This document shows, piece after piece, positions 1 to 8,295 of a stretch of DNA of 64,000 nt. The stretch's first letter is position 1. Each line of letters begins with the position of its first letter. Source of the stretch: Pelagibacteraceae bacterium AG-470-G21. GTDB lineage: Bacteria > Pseudomonadota > Alphaproteobacteria > Pelagibacterales > Pelagibacteraceae. The stretch lies in contig QCSH01000005.1 of assembly GCA_003211555.1 (NCBI GenBank), positions 1-64,000 of the forward strand. The letters are read 5' to 3'. The position numbers and the translations under genes are program-made. The notes below the pieces were generated by a model. The model saw only the letters and a program-made list of their open reading frames with translations, did no database searches and was not told the DNA's origin.

Positions 1-265
1 AATATATTCCAGGTTGATTATTTAACAATTCAATCTCAAGTCCAGAGTCATCTGCTATAGATATTTTCTTTGTTTTTAATGAAAAATACTTGGCTTTGAT
101 TAATGAATTTTTTAAAAAAGAACCTCCATCCTCTTTTGGACTTTTAAGTCCATAATCTTTTGGAGAAGTTATTTTATAGTATTTGGGCAATAAATCTCTT
201 ATTTCTCTTAATTTTCCGTCATTATTTGACCCAACAACGATTTCTTTTATTTTTTTTTTTAACAT
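1..265 (-). CDS. rdgB: XTP/dITP pyrophosphatase RdgB (Ham1 family), 5' part only
   Basis: Hydrolyses non-canonical purine nucleoside triphosphates (XTP, dITP) so that they are not built into DNA. Reading the minus strand from the ATG at 265 gives about 88 residues with the family hallmarks: VGSNNDGKLREI near the N-terminus, a SPKEDGGSFLKNSLIKAKYF stretch, and IADDSGLEIELLNNQPGIY at the window edge, where the acidic pair belongs to the active site. The gene runs off the left end, so the C-terminal half is not seen. It is divergent from grpE with only 36 bp between the starts. A poly-A run after the start gives a short lysine stretch. Family call is firm; the exact start is slightly uncertain. 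Confidence 0.9.
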   Translation of the reverse strand, partial: MLKKKIKEIVVGSNNDGKLREIRDLLPKYYKITSPKDYGLKSPKEDGGSFLKNSLIKAKYFSLKTKKISIADDSGLEIELLNNQPGIY

Positions 266-301
266 CTAGAATTATTAAATTTTCATACCATATAGTATTT
301 C

Positions 302-946
302 ATGGAAGAAGAAAAAACAGAAAATAAAGAAGATTTAAAAAATGAAGGGATAGAATCGACCGAGCATGAAGATGCAGAAAAGCTTGCGTCTGATGAAGAT
401 CAAAAAGAGATTGATGAAAAACAACTCAGCCCCGAAAATGAAATATTAGAACTAAAAGATAAATTAGCCAGAACCTTTGCTGAGATGGAAAACCAAAGAA
501 GAAGATTTGAGAAGGAGAAAGATGAAGCATTTGAATACGGTGGTTTCTCCTTTGCAAGAGAAAGTTTAAATCTACTAGACAATTTAGAAAGATCAAAACA
601 ATCACTTCAAAATGATGAGGCAATCAAAGATAAAGATACTCTCAAAAAATTAATTAATCACATTGATATTATAAGCAGTGATATGATCTCCATTTTTAAT
701 AAAAATAATATTCAACCAATAAAAGCGATAAATGAAAAACTTGACCCTAACTTGCACCAAGCAATGATGGAAGTTGAAGATGACAAAAAAGATTCAGGAA
801 CAATTGTTCAGGAGATACAAAAAGGTTTTATGATGAAGGACAGATTATTAAGGCCTTCACTAGTAGCTGTATCTAAAAAAAAGGAGGAAAAAAAAGAAAA
901 ATCTGAAAAAAATGACGAAAATGAGGGAAAAGAGGAGAAAAATTAA
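302..946 (+). CDS. grpE: Nucleotide exchange factor GrpE
   Basis: Cytoplasmic co-chaperone that releases ADP from DnaK. The 214-residue protein has an acidic, low-complexity N-terminus (about residues 1-40), a long coiled-coil helix (about 45-110, including FAEMENQRRRFEKEKDEA) and a C-terminal beta domain with the conserved FNKNNIQPI, LDPNLHQAM and IQKGFMMKDRLLRPSLVAV. The last 25 residues are a Lys/Glu tail. It lies 60 bp upstream of dnaK on the same strand, followed by dnaJ, so it is probably part of one chaperone operon. No hrcA gene or CIRCE-like inverted repeat is seen in the 36 bp before it. No clear Shine-Dalgarno precedes the ATG, as for many genes here. Confidence 0.96.
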   Translation: MEEEKTENKEDLKNEGIESTEHEDAEKLASDEDQKEIDEKQLSPENEILELKDKLARTFAEMENQRRRFEKEKDEAFEYGGFSFARESLNLLDNLERSKQSLQNDEAIKDKDTLKKLINHIDIISSDMISIFNKNNIQPIKAINEKLDPNLHQAMMEVEDDKKDSGTIVQEIQKGFMMKDRLLRPSLVAVSKKKEEKKEKSEKNDENEGKEEKN

Positions 947-1006
947 TTATTTATTACTGTTGTAGTTGTGAAATTAAGACTTATATGAACTCAACAATAT
1001 AAAAAT

Positions 1007-2929
1007 ATGAGCAAAGTAATTGGAATAGATCTAGGAACAACTAATTCTTGTGTTGCTGTAATGGAAGGTACACAAGCTAAAGTTTTAGAAAATGCAGAAG
1101 GTGCAAGAACAACACCATCTGTAGTTGCCTTTACAGATGAGGGGGAAAAATTAATTGGTCAGCCTGCCAAAAGACAAGCAGTTACAAACCCAGAAAATAC
1201 AATATTTGCCGTCAAAAGATTGATCGGTAGAAACTTTGAAGATCCTACGGTAAAAAAAGATGTTGAAACAGCACCTTTTAAAATAGTTAACTCTGAAAAA
1301 GGGGATGCTTGGATTGAGGCAAAAGGAGAAAAGTATTCACCATCACAGATATCAGCTTTCACACTACAAAAAATGAAAGAAACAGCAGAGAAGTACCTTG
1401 GATCAGAAGTAAAACAAGCTGTTATTACAGTTCCGGCATATTTTAATGATGCTCAAAGACAGGCAACAAAAGATGCTGGTAAAATTGCAGGACTTGAAGT
1501 TTTAAGAATTATTAATGAACCAACAGCCGCATCTTTGGCTTATGGTTTAGATAAAAAAGCAAATAAAAAAATTGCAGTTTATGATTTAGGTGGTGGAACA
1601 TTTGATGTTTCAATACTTGAGCTAGGTGATGGTGTGTTCGAAGTCAAATCAACTAATGGAGATACTTTTTTAGGTGGTGAAGACTTTGATAATTCAATTG
1701 TAGAATATTTACTTTCAGAATTTAAAAAAGAAAATGGCATTGATTTAAAATCTGATAAATTAGCATTACAAAGGTTAAAGGAAGCAGCTGAAAAAGCAAA
1801 AATAGAACTTTCATCAGCTACACAAACAGAAATTAATCTACCCTTTATTACTGCTGATAAAACTGGTCCAAAACATATTAATCTAAAAATGACTAGAGCT
1901 AAACTTGAGGCTTTAGTTGAGGATTTAATTTCTAGAACTATTCCACCATGCAAGACAGCATTGAAAGATGCTGGTTTATCTGCAAGTGAAATAGATGAAA
2001 TAGTTTTAGTTGGTGGTATGACAAGAATGCCTAAGGTTATAGAAGAAGTAAAAAATTTTTTTGGGAAAGAACCTAACAAGTCAGTTAATCCAGATGAAGT
2101 TGTAGCAATGGGTGCAGCAATTCAAGCAGGGGTATTGCAAGGTGATGTAAAAGATGTATTGCTTTTAGATGTAACGCCTTTGTCTTTAGGAATTGAAACA
2201 TTAGGTGGAGTATCAACTAAATTAATAGATAAAAATACAACGATACCAACAAAAAAAAGTCAGGTGTTCTCAACAGCTGAGGACAATCAACCGGCAGTAT
2301 CCATAAGAGTTCTTCAAGGTGAAAGAGAAATGGCTTCTGATAATAAAGTGTTAGGTAATTTTGAATTAGTTGGTATAGCACCTGCTCCAAGAGGTGTTCC
2401 TCAAATAGAAGTTACTTTTGATATTGACGCAAATGGAATTGTAAATGTCTCTGCTAAAGACAAAGGAACTGGTAAAGAACAAAAAATTCAAATTCAAGCA
2501 TCTGGTGGTTTGAGTGATGAAGAAATCAATAAAATGGTGAAAGATGCTGAATCTAATAAAGAGGATGATAAAAAGAAAAGAGAAGCCGTCGATGCAAGAA
2601 ATCAAGCTGATACATTATTACATTCGACTGAAAAAAATCTAAAAGAACATGGTAGCAAGGTTTCTGAGGCAGATAAAAAAACTATAGAAGACTCATCGGC
2701 TAATTTGAGGAATGCACTTAAAGGAACTGACGTAGAAGATATTAAAAAGAAAACTCAAGACTTAGTTCAAGCATCAATGAAATTAGGTGAAGCAATCTAT
2801 AAATCACAACAAAGTGCAAAACCTGAAGATGCTCCAAAAGAAGCAAAAAAAGATGATAAAAAAGACGATAATGTTGTTGATGCAGATTTTGAAGAAGTAA
2901 AGGACGAAGATAAAGAAAAAAGCGCCTAA
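1007..2929 (+). CDS. dnaK: Chaperone protein DnaK (Hsp70)
   Basis: ATP-dependent cytoplasmic Hsp70 that folds and protects proteins with DnaJ and GrpE. The 640 residues are full length. The ATPase domain opens with [13 protein letters not shown] (about residues 6-18) and carries [45 protein letters not shown] and [11 protein letters not shown]. The interdomain linker [19 protein letters not shown] and the substrate-binding domain follow, then a lysine-rich lid and a C-terminal EEVKD-type acidic tail. It sits between grpE and dnaJ. I did not recognise a sigma-32-type promoter in the short gap before it. Confidence 0.99.
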   Translation: MSKVIGIDLGTTNSCVAVMEGTQAKVLENAEGARTTPSVVAFTDEGEKLIGQPAKRQAVTNPENTIFAVKRLIGRNFEDPTVKKDVETAPFKIVNSEKGDAWIEAKGEKYSPSQISAFTLQKMKETAEKYLGSEVKQAVITVPAYFNDAQRQATKDAGKIAGLEVLRIINEPTAASLAYGLDKKANKKIAVYDLGGGTFDVSILELGDGVFEVKSTNGDTFLGGEDFDNSIVEYLLSEFKKENGIDLKSDKLALQRLKEAAEKAKIELSSATQTEINLPFITADKTGPKHINLKMTRAKLEALVEDLISRTIPPCKTALKDAGLSASEIDEIVLVGGMTRMPKVIEEVKNFFGKEPNKSVNPDEVVAMGAAIQAGVLQGDVKDVLLLDVTPLSLGIETLGGVSTKLIDKNTTIPTKKSQVFSTAEDNQPAVSIRVLQGEREMASDNKVLGNFELVGIAPAPRGVPQIEVTFDIDANGIVNVSAKDKGTGKEQKIQIQASGGLSDEEINKMVKDAESNKEDDKKKREAVDARNQADTLLHSTEKNLKEHGSKVSEADKKTIEDSSANLRNALKGTDVEDIKKKTQDLVQASMKLGEAIYKSQQSAKPEDAPKEAKKDDKKDDNVVDADFEEVKDEDKEKSA

Positions 2930-2956
2930 AAAACAACTGTTTGTCTATAACGTGTT

Positions 2957-4081
2957 ATGGCAAAAAGAGATTATTATGAAGTTTTAGGCATTAACAAAAG
3001 TGCATCAGCAGATCAAATAAAGTCAGCCTACAGAAAACTAGCTGTAAAATATCATCCCGATAAAAATCAAGGTGATAAAAGTGCCGAGGACAAGTTTAAG
3101 GAAGCATCTGAAGCTTATCACATACTATCTAATTCAGAGAGAAAACAAAATTATGATAATTTTGGTCACGCTGCATTCGAAAATGGAGGTGGAGGAAGAG
3201 GAGGATTTGGTAACTTTGATTTTTCTAATCAATTTTCAGATATATTTGAAGACTTTTTTGGTGAAGGATTTGGTGGAGGTCGTAGATCAAGAAGATCTAA
3301 TAATAGAGGTTCTGACCTAAGATATGATTTATCTATATCACTTGAAGAAGCTTTTTCTGGAAAAAAACAAGATATAAAATTCTCAACATCTGAAAAGTGT
3401 AATACTTGTAGTGGCTCCGGATCAAAACCTGGGTACGAAGCTGGTGCTTGCTCTATGTGCGGAGGACACGGGCAAGTTAGATCAAGCCAAGGATTTTTTA
3501 CAGTTCAGCAAACATGTCCACAGTGTGCAGGATCTGGGGAGGAAATCACCAATCCATGCTCAAGTTGTAATGGTCAGGGAAAAAAACAGGCATCAAAGAG
3601 ATTATCGGTGACAATTCCTAAAGGAGTAGATGATGGCACAAGAATAAGGCTATCAGGTAAGGGAGAAGCTGGTGCCAAAGGTGGAAGCAGTGGTGATTTA
3701 TATTTATTTATAAATGTTCATTCTCATGATTTATTTAAAAGATCAGATGAAAATTTATTTTTTGAATGTCCAGTTTCTATTGCTGATGCAGCATTAGGGA
3801 CTTCAATTGAAATACCAACAATAGATGGAGGAAAAGCAAAAATAAAAATTCCAGCTGGAACACAAAGTGGAAAACAGTTTAGATTAAGAGCGAAAGGTAT
3901 GCCTTATATGAGGGGAAATGAATATGGAGATCTTTATGTTCAAGTGAATACAGAGGTTCCAATATCCCTCAATAAAGAACAGAAAGAATTACTTGAAAAA
4001 TTTAGGGAAATTGAAAACGAAAAATCTAATCCAAGCATTAAAAAGTTTTTTCAAAAAGCCAAAAGTTTCTGGAAAAACTAA
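2957..4081 (+). CDS. dnaJ: Chaperone protein DnaJ (Hsp40)
   Basis: J-domain co-chaperone that delivers substrates to DnaK and stimulates its ATPase. The 374-residue protein has an N-terminal J domain with YHPDKNQ (HPD motif near residue 35), a Gly/Phe-rich linker (about 75-105) and four CxxCxGxG zinc-binding repeats (CNTCSGSG, CSMCGGHG, CPQCAGSG, CSSCNGQG; about 145-210), followed by the C-terminal substrate-binding beta domains. It lies 27 bp after dnaK and 29 bp before dapB, consistent with the common grpE-dnaK-dnaJ-dapB order. Confidence 0.98.
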   Translation: MAKRDYYEVLGINKSASADQIKSAYRKLAVKYHPDKNQGDKSAEDKFKEASEAYHILSNSERKQNYDNFGHAAFENGGGGRGGFGNFDFSNQFSDIFEDFFGEGFGGGRRSRRSNNRGSDLRYDLSISLEEAFSGKKQDIKFSTSEKCNTCSGSGSKPGYEAGACSMCGGHGQVRSSQGFFTVQQTCPQCAGSGEEITNPCSSCNGQGKKQASKRLSVTIPKGVDDGTRIRLSGKGEAGAKGGSSGDLYLFINVHSHDLFKRSDENLFFECPVSIADAALGTSIEIPTIDGGKAKIKIPAGTQSGKQFRLRAKGMPYMRGNEYGDLYVQVNTEVPISLNKEQKELLEKFREIENEKSNPSIKKFFQKAKSFWKN

Positions 4082-4110
4082 TCAATAGTGCTAATCTAAA
4101 TTCTTTATTA

Positions 4111-4887
4111 ATGGACAAAATAAAATTAGCGATCACCGGCTGTATGGGAAGAATGGGTCAACAACTCATTAAAACAGCAAAAAAAGATAAATCCATACTA
4201 TTAGTATCTTTAACTGAAAATAGATTAATAAAAAAAAAAGTTAGTGGTATCGTGCCTGAACTGAATACTGAAAAAGCACTTAATAAAGCAGACGTGGTAA
4301 TAGACTTTACGTCACCAGAATGTACTTTTGAGGTTCTCAAAATAGCCTCCAAATTAAAAAAGAGAGTTATTATTGGAACTACTGGATTTACGAAAAAAGA
4401 AGAGCAATTAATAATGAAATTCTCAAAAAAAATACCTATTTTAAAAGCTGGTAATATGAGCCTAGGTATTAATTTATTAATTTACTTAACAGAAATAACC
4501 TCGTCATCTTTAGGAAATAATTATTTGAGTAAAGTCTTTGAAGTACACCATAAACACAAAAAGGATTACCCATCAGGGACAGCCTTAATGCTTGGAAAAG
4601 GTGTTGCTTCTGGGAAAAATAAAGACTTTTATAAAATGATTGGGAAAAAATTTTTGAACAAAAAAAACTTTCCTTATGGAAGAAAAATTAATTTTAACTC
4701 AATTAGAAAAGGAGAGGTTATTGGAGAGCATAAGGTAACCTTTTCAAGTGGAAAAGAAGTAATTACATTGAGTCACGAAGCTTTTGATAGAGCTTTATAT
4801 TCAGAGGGAGCAATTACAGCTGCAAAATGGATAATGAATAAGAAACAAGGACTTTATTCTATGAGAAACCTTCTGAATTTTAAGTAA
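4111..4887 (+). CDS. dapB: 4-hydroxy-tetrahydrodipicolinate reductase DapB
   Basis: Reduces hydroxy-tetrahydrodipicolinate with NAD(P)H in the lysine/diaminopimelate pathway, which also feeds peptidoglycan. The 258-residue protein begins with the dinucleotide-binding motif ITGCMGRMGQ (about residues 8-17). It then shows VVIDFTSPE, GTTGFT and the catalytic/substrate loop EVHHKHKKDYPSGTAL (about 145-160), and ends with the conserved SHEAFDRALYSEGAITAAKW. The stop codon overlaps the start of nth by one base (TAATG), so the two are probably translationally coupled. Length is close to the usual 240-270. Confidence 0.96.
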   Translation: MDKIKLAITGCMGRMGQQLIKTAKKDKSILLVSLTENRLIKKKVSGIVPELNTEKALNKADVVIDFTSPECTFEVLKIASKLKKRVIIGTTGFTKKEEQLIMKFSKKIPILKAGNMSLGINLLIYLTEITSSSLGNNYLSKVFEVHHKHKKDYPSGTALMLGKGVASGKNKDFYKMIGKKFLNKKNFPYGRKINFNSIRKGEVIGEHKVTFSSGKEVITLSHEAFDRALYSEGAITAAKWIMNKKQGLYSMRNLLNFK

Positions 4888-5540
4888 TGAATGAAGTCGA
4901 TAGAGCTAAAATAGTTTTAAAAATACTTAATAAAACATACCCTAGAACTCCAATTCCTTTAAAACATAAAAATATATTCACACTATTAATATCTGTTTTA
5001 CTATCTGCGCAGTGTACAGATGTAAATGTAAATAATGTTACGAAAAATATTTATCCAAAATATAATAAGCCAGAACATTTTGTTAAACTTGGAAGAAAAA
5101 AAATTGAGAAATTAATTAGAAGTATTGGCATTTTTAGAATTAAAGCAAAAAGTATATATAATTTATCCAAAACTTTAGTTGAGAAATATAGCAGTAAGGT
5201 TCCTAAAACCTTTGAAGAATTAGAAGAATTACCAGGAGTCGGTCATAAAACAGCTAGTGTGGTAATGTCTCAAGGTTTTGGTTATCCAGCTTTTCCAATT
5301 GACACACATATTCATAGACTGGCACAAAGATGGGGTTTAACTAACGGAAAAAATGTTATTCAAACAGAAAAAGATTTAAAACGCCTTTTCCCCAAAAAAT
5401 ATTGGAACAAACTACATCTGCAAATAATTTATTATGGAAGAGAATTTTGTAAAGCAAGAGAGTGTTACGGTATTTCTTGTAAAATTTGTACTTCTTGCTA
5501 TCCTAAAAGAAAAAAACCAATGTTAACAAAAAAAGCTTAA
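4887..5540 (+). CDS. nth: Endonuclease III (Nth), base-excision DNA glycosylase/AP lyase
   Basis: Removes oxidised pyrimidines and nicks abasic sites. The 217 residues show the helix-hairpin-helix ELPGVGHKTASVV with the catalytic Lys (about residue 118), the catalytic Asp in FPIDTHIHRLAQRWG (about 137), and LLSAQCTDVNVN early on. The C-terminus holds a cysteine cluster for an iron-sulfur cluster, but the spacing is unusual: the Cys occur at relative positions 1, 6, 11, 14 and 17, whereas the standard pattern is 1, 8, 11, 17. The cluster may be held by different ligands (see findings). It abuts dapB upstream and the PfkB kinase downstream (1 bp gap). Confidence 0.95.
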   Translation: MNEVDRAKIVLKILNKTYPRTPIPLKHKNIFTLLISVLLSAQCTDVNVNNVTKNIYPKYNKPEHFVKLGRKKIEKLIRSIGIFRIKAKSIYNLSKTLVEKYSSKVPKTFEELEELPGVGHKTASVVMSQGFGYPAFPIDTHIHRLAQRWGLTNGKNVIQTEKDLKRLFPKKYWNKLHLQIIYYGREFCKARECYGISCKICTSCYPKRKKPMLTKKA

Positions 5541-5541
5541 T

Positions 5542-6471
5542 ATGAAAATTTTAGGAATTGGAAATGCAATAGTTGACGTAATTTGCAAAGTTGACGAAAA
5601 ATTTATTACCCAGAATAATTTAACTAAGGGGACTATGAAGCTAATTTTTGACGATAAAGAATTTCAATTATTATTATCAAATTTAAAAATTGAAAAGACT
5701 ATATCAGGAGGTTCGGTTGCAAATTCTATTGTTGGAATATCTCAATTAGGTGATGAGGTTGGCTTTATTGGAAAAGTAAGTGACGACGAATTAGGTAGTA
5801 AATACGAAGAAGGCCTAAAATCTGAAAAAGTTCAATATTTTTATTCAAAAAAAAAGGAAGAATTACCAACTGGCACATGTTTGATATTAGTCACACCTGA
5901 CTCCGAAAGAACAATGTGCACATTTCTTGGTACAGCGGGAAAAATTAATGAAAACGATGTAGATTCTGAAATCGTAAATAATTCAGAAATAATTTTTTTA
6001 GAAGGATACCTGTGGGATGAAGGGGAGCCAAAGAAAGCGTTTGAAAAAGCGATACACAATGCAAAAAAAATTGCAATGTCTTTATCCGATCAATTTTGTG
6101 TTGAGCGACATAAGCCACATTTTCTAGATTTGGTAAAAAATAAATTAGATATTATATTTGCTAACGAGCATGAGATGATATCCTTAATTGATGCTAAAAA
6201 TTTTGACGAGGTGATTAATTTTAGTAAAAGTCTTAATAAGCTTATTGTTATAACAAAGGGAGAAAACGGTGCAGTTTCAATTTTTGGAGATAAAATTGTA
6301 GAAAATAATGTTGAAAAAAATTTAGATATTAAAGATTTAACAGGGGCTGGAGATTTATTTGCAGCTGGCTATTTGCATGGATATTTAAATAACTTTAGTC
6401 AAATAGAGTGTTTAAATAAAGGGAGAGAAATGTCATCAAAAATCATTCAACAAATGGGCGCTAGACTTTAG
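5542..6471 (+). CDS. PfkB-family carbohydrate kinase, probably adenosine kinase
   Basis: ATP-dependent sugar/nucleoside kinase; the closest fit is the bacterial adenosine kinase branch, which converts adenosine to AMP. The 309-residue protein starts GIGNAIVDVICKVDE, has the substrate-site motif TISGGSVANSIVG (about residues 53-65), then GTCLILVTPDSERTMCTFLG, and the PfkB C-terminal signature DLTGAGDLFAAGYLHG (about 265-280) with the catalytic Asp. Substrate is inferred, and a ribokinase-like role cannot be excluded. Its last 11 bp overlap the 3' end of the small gene on the other strand. Confidence 0.85.
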   Translation: MKILGIGNAIVDVICKVDEKFITQNNLTKGTMKLIFDDKEFQLLLSNLKIEKTISGGSVANSIVGISQLGDEVGFIGKVSDDELGSKYEEGLKSEKVQYFYSKKKEELPTGTCLILVTPDSERTMCTFLGTAGKINENDVDSEIVNNSEIIFLEGYLWDEGEPKKAFEKAIHNAKKIAMSLSDQFCVERHKPHFLDLVKNKLDIIFANEHEMISLIDAKNFDEVINFSKSLNKLIVITKGENGAVSIFGDKIVENNVEKNLDIKDLTGAGDLFAAGYLHGYLNNFSQIECLNKGREMSSKIIQQMGARL

Positions 6472-6589
6472 CTTTTTTTCTATTGTAACTACCTTTGCCT
6501 TTTTTTGGTTTAATAACTCTAATTTTATATTTTTTTGTAAATAGTTCTTTTGCTAAATGATTATTCTTAGACTTTAATTTTATAGCCAT
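6461..6589 (-). CDS. ArfA-like alternative ribosome-rescue factor, 42 residues
   Basis: A 42-codon frame that starts with ATG at 6589, inside the end of the response-regulator gene (23 bp overlap, different frame), and stops with TAG at 6461. The protein is basic and ends PKKGKGSYNRKKAKV. The block KKGKGSYxRK, preceded at the right distance by a LF....Y..RV.K pattern, matches the ribosome-binding core of E. coli ArfA as I recall it ([24 protein letters not shown]). ArfA brings release factor 2 to ribosomes stalled on broken mRNA. If the match holds, this is a minimal ArfA that lacks the long hydrophobic C-terminal tail. The match is by motif only, because the gene is too short for standard detection. 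Overlap with the upstream gene suggests translational coupling. Confidence 0.65.
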   Translation of the reverse strand: MAIKLKSKNNHLAKELFTKKYKIRVIKPKKGKGSYNRKKAKV

Positions 6590-7130
6590 CTTTCAAACTG
6601 ATAATAAATAATTTGTCATGAAATTTTTTTTCAATTTTTTTTCTTAATCTGTACACATGAGTTTCTACAGTATGTGTTTCGAGTTTAGATTTATGTCCCC
6701 AAACTTCAGATTGTAATTTTTTTATTGTTACTGGTCCTTTTGAAATATCGAGAAAACTAATTATTTTAATCTCTTTTTCTGTAAGCTGAATAGATATATT
6801 TTGTAGACTTAAAGATCTCGAATTTAAATTGAGAAAATAATTTCCAATTTTAATATTATTTTGATGATTAAAATTGTTTTTTAAAAATTGTATATTAATT
6901 ATTTCTATCAATTTTTCGATATTTATTGGATACTTATCAATTTTTAATAGTCTAGGGGAGAAATAATTTTTATCACCAGAAATAATTAAAAAATTTTCAT
7001 TCTCTGAATTTTTTAATAATTTATTATCAATAATATGCTCAACATTGAAATTTAAATTACTTTTTATTTCATTTAATATGGTAAATAATGTTGGAAATTT
7101 ATGAATGACTAGAAATTGTTTTATACTCAT
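6567..7130 (-). CDS. Atypical OmpR-type DNA-binding protein (degenerate receiver plus winged helix)
   Basis: The C-terminal half (about residues 95-187) is a clear Trans_reg_C winged helix: IQLTEKEIKIISFL, KLQSEVWGHKSKLETHTVETHVYRLRKKI and a final SLKDGYKIKV. The N-terminal half has the size and rough fold pattern of a receiver domain (FLVIHKFPTLFTIL, IDKYPINIEKLIEII) but shows neither the acidic pair nor an evident phospho-acceptor Asp, so phosphorylation control is doubtful. I chose the ATG at 7130 because it removes the overlap with the divergent gene starting at 7142; an in-frame start at 7148 is possible. The end overlaps the ArfA-like gene. Its target genes are unknown. Confidence 0.82.
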   Translation of the reverse strand: MSIKQFLVIHKFPTLFTILNEIKSNLNFNVEHIIDNKLLKNSENENFLIISGDKNYFSPRLLKIDKYPINIEKLIEIINIQFLKNNFNHQNNIKIGNYFLNLNSRSLSLQNISIQLTEKEIKIISFLDISKGPVTIKKLQSEVWGHKSKLETHTVETHVYRLRKKIEKKFHDKLFIISLKDGYKIKV

Positions 7131-7141
7131 CGATATACAAT

Positions 7142-7636
7142 ATGACAATTATTGTTAAAAATAAAGACACGCTAATATATGATGACTTCGAATTTAAATG
7201 TTGTATTGGTAAAAACGGATTTACAAAAACGAAAATTGAAGGAGATGGAAAAACCCCAATAGGTAAATTTTCATTAGGTGATCTTTATTACAGAAAAGAC
7301 AAAAAACGTAAACCGAATACAAAATTAAAAATCGTTGAAATCAAAAAAAATATGGGTTGGTGTGATGATTTTAAATTAAAAGATTACTATAATAAATTAA
7401 TAAATTTAAATTCAAATATAAAAGGTGAGAAATTGTTTAGAAGAGACTATAAGTATGACTTTTTTATTCCTATAAAATATAATTGGAGAAATCCTACTCC
7501 AGGAAAAGGGAGTGCGATATTTATACATTTAACAAAAAATTTCAAACCGACTGCAGGATGCATAACTATGGCTGAAAAAGATTTTTTAATTTTAGCCAAA
7601 CTTATAGAAAAAAATACTAAGATAAAAATTCTTTAA
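7142..7636 (+). CDS. L,D-transpeptidase (YkuD domain) family protein
   Basis: The 164-residue protein carries the YkuD catalytic-domain signature: KIEGDGKTPIGKFSL near residue 37, GWCDD near 78, and the active-site block GSAIFIHLTKNFKPTAGCITM (about 125-146) with the conserved His and the nucleophilic Cys. Such enzymes form 3-3 cross-links in peptidoglycan or attach proteins to it. No signal peptide is seen, which is common for this short single-domain subfamily. It starts 12 bp from the divergent response-regulator gene and overlaps the yggS end by 4 bp. Confidence 0.9.
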   Translation: MTIIVKNKDTLIYDDFEFKCCIGKNGFTKTKIEGDGKTPIGKFSLGDLYYRKDKKRKPNTKLKIVEIKKNMGWCDDFKLKDYYNKLINLNSNIKGEKLFRRDYKYDFFIPIKYNWRNPTPGKGSAIFIHLTKNFKPTAGCITMAEKDFLILAKLIEKNTKIKIL

Positions 7637-8295
7637 CTTCTCTGCCCAAAAATACTAGAGCCAATTCTTACAAAAGTTGCATTATTTTCTATAGCTTCTA
7701 GATAGTCAGACGACATGCCCATGCTCAATTCATCCAAATTAAGTTTTTCATTGAGTACATCCATTTCCTCAAAATATTTTTTTGTATCTTCATTAAAAGG
7801 AGGTATACACATTAATCCAATTACATCTAATTTTAAACTTTTACAATAATTATAAAAATCATGAACATCGTTTTTAGAAATTCCAGACTTTTGATCTTCA
7901 TTGCCAATATTAACTTGTATAAATAATTTAGTTTTTAAATTTAATTGTTGCTGGATATTAAAAATTTTATCAGCAAGTTTTTTACTGTCTAAAGAATGTA
8001 TATAATCAAATAAGCTAAGTGCTAGTTTAACTTTATTTGTTTGAAGACGACCAATAAGATGTAATTTAATATTTTTATTTTCCTTTTTTAAATTAGTCCA
8101 TTTTTCTGCAGCTTCTTGAACTTTATTTTCTCCATAATGTATGTGCCCCTGATCAATAACAGGCAATATATGATTTATTTTAAATGTTTTAGAAACTGCT
8201 ATGATTTCTGGTAATTTTATTGAATTTTTATTTAAATCAAACTTTGCCTTAACTTTTTCTTTAATTTTAAGTAAGTTTTCAACAGTTATATGCAT
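7633..8295 (-). CDS. YggS/PLPBP-family pyridoxal-phosphate homeostasis protein
   Basis: Single-domain PLP-binding protein that buffers pyridoxal phosphate, with no firmly known catalytic reaction. The 220 residues include PEIIAVSKTF (the PLP-binding Lys is in AVSKT, about residue 36), HYGENKVQEA, LHLIGRLQTNKVK, KLFIQVNIGNEDQKSG, GLMCIPPF and LSMGMSSDYLEAI, all typical of the family. The C-terminal FVRIGSSIFGQR is also standard. Its start overlaps the divergent thiE-like gene by 6 bp and its stop overlaps the L,D-transpeptidase gene. The symbol yggS is used for the E. coli member. Confidence 0.93.
   Translation of the reverse strand: MHITVENLLKIKEKVKAKFDLNKNSIKLPEIIAVSKTFKINHILPVIDQGHIHYGENKVQEAAEKWTNLKKENKNIKLHLIGRLQTNKVKLALSLFDYIHSLDSKKLADKIFNIQQQLNLKTKLFIQVNIGNEDQKSGISKNDVHDFYNYCKSLKLDVIGLMCIPPFNEDTKKYFEEMDVLNEKLNLDELSMGMSSDYLEAIENNATFVRIGSSIFGQRS

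Noticed and set aside
1579..2079. 166-codon open frame antisense to dnaK
   Set aside because: It is a shadow of the highly conserved dnaK gene; its protein (Ser/Leu-rich) has no recognisable motif.
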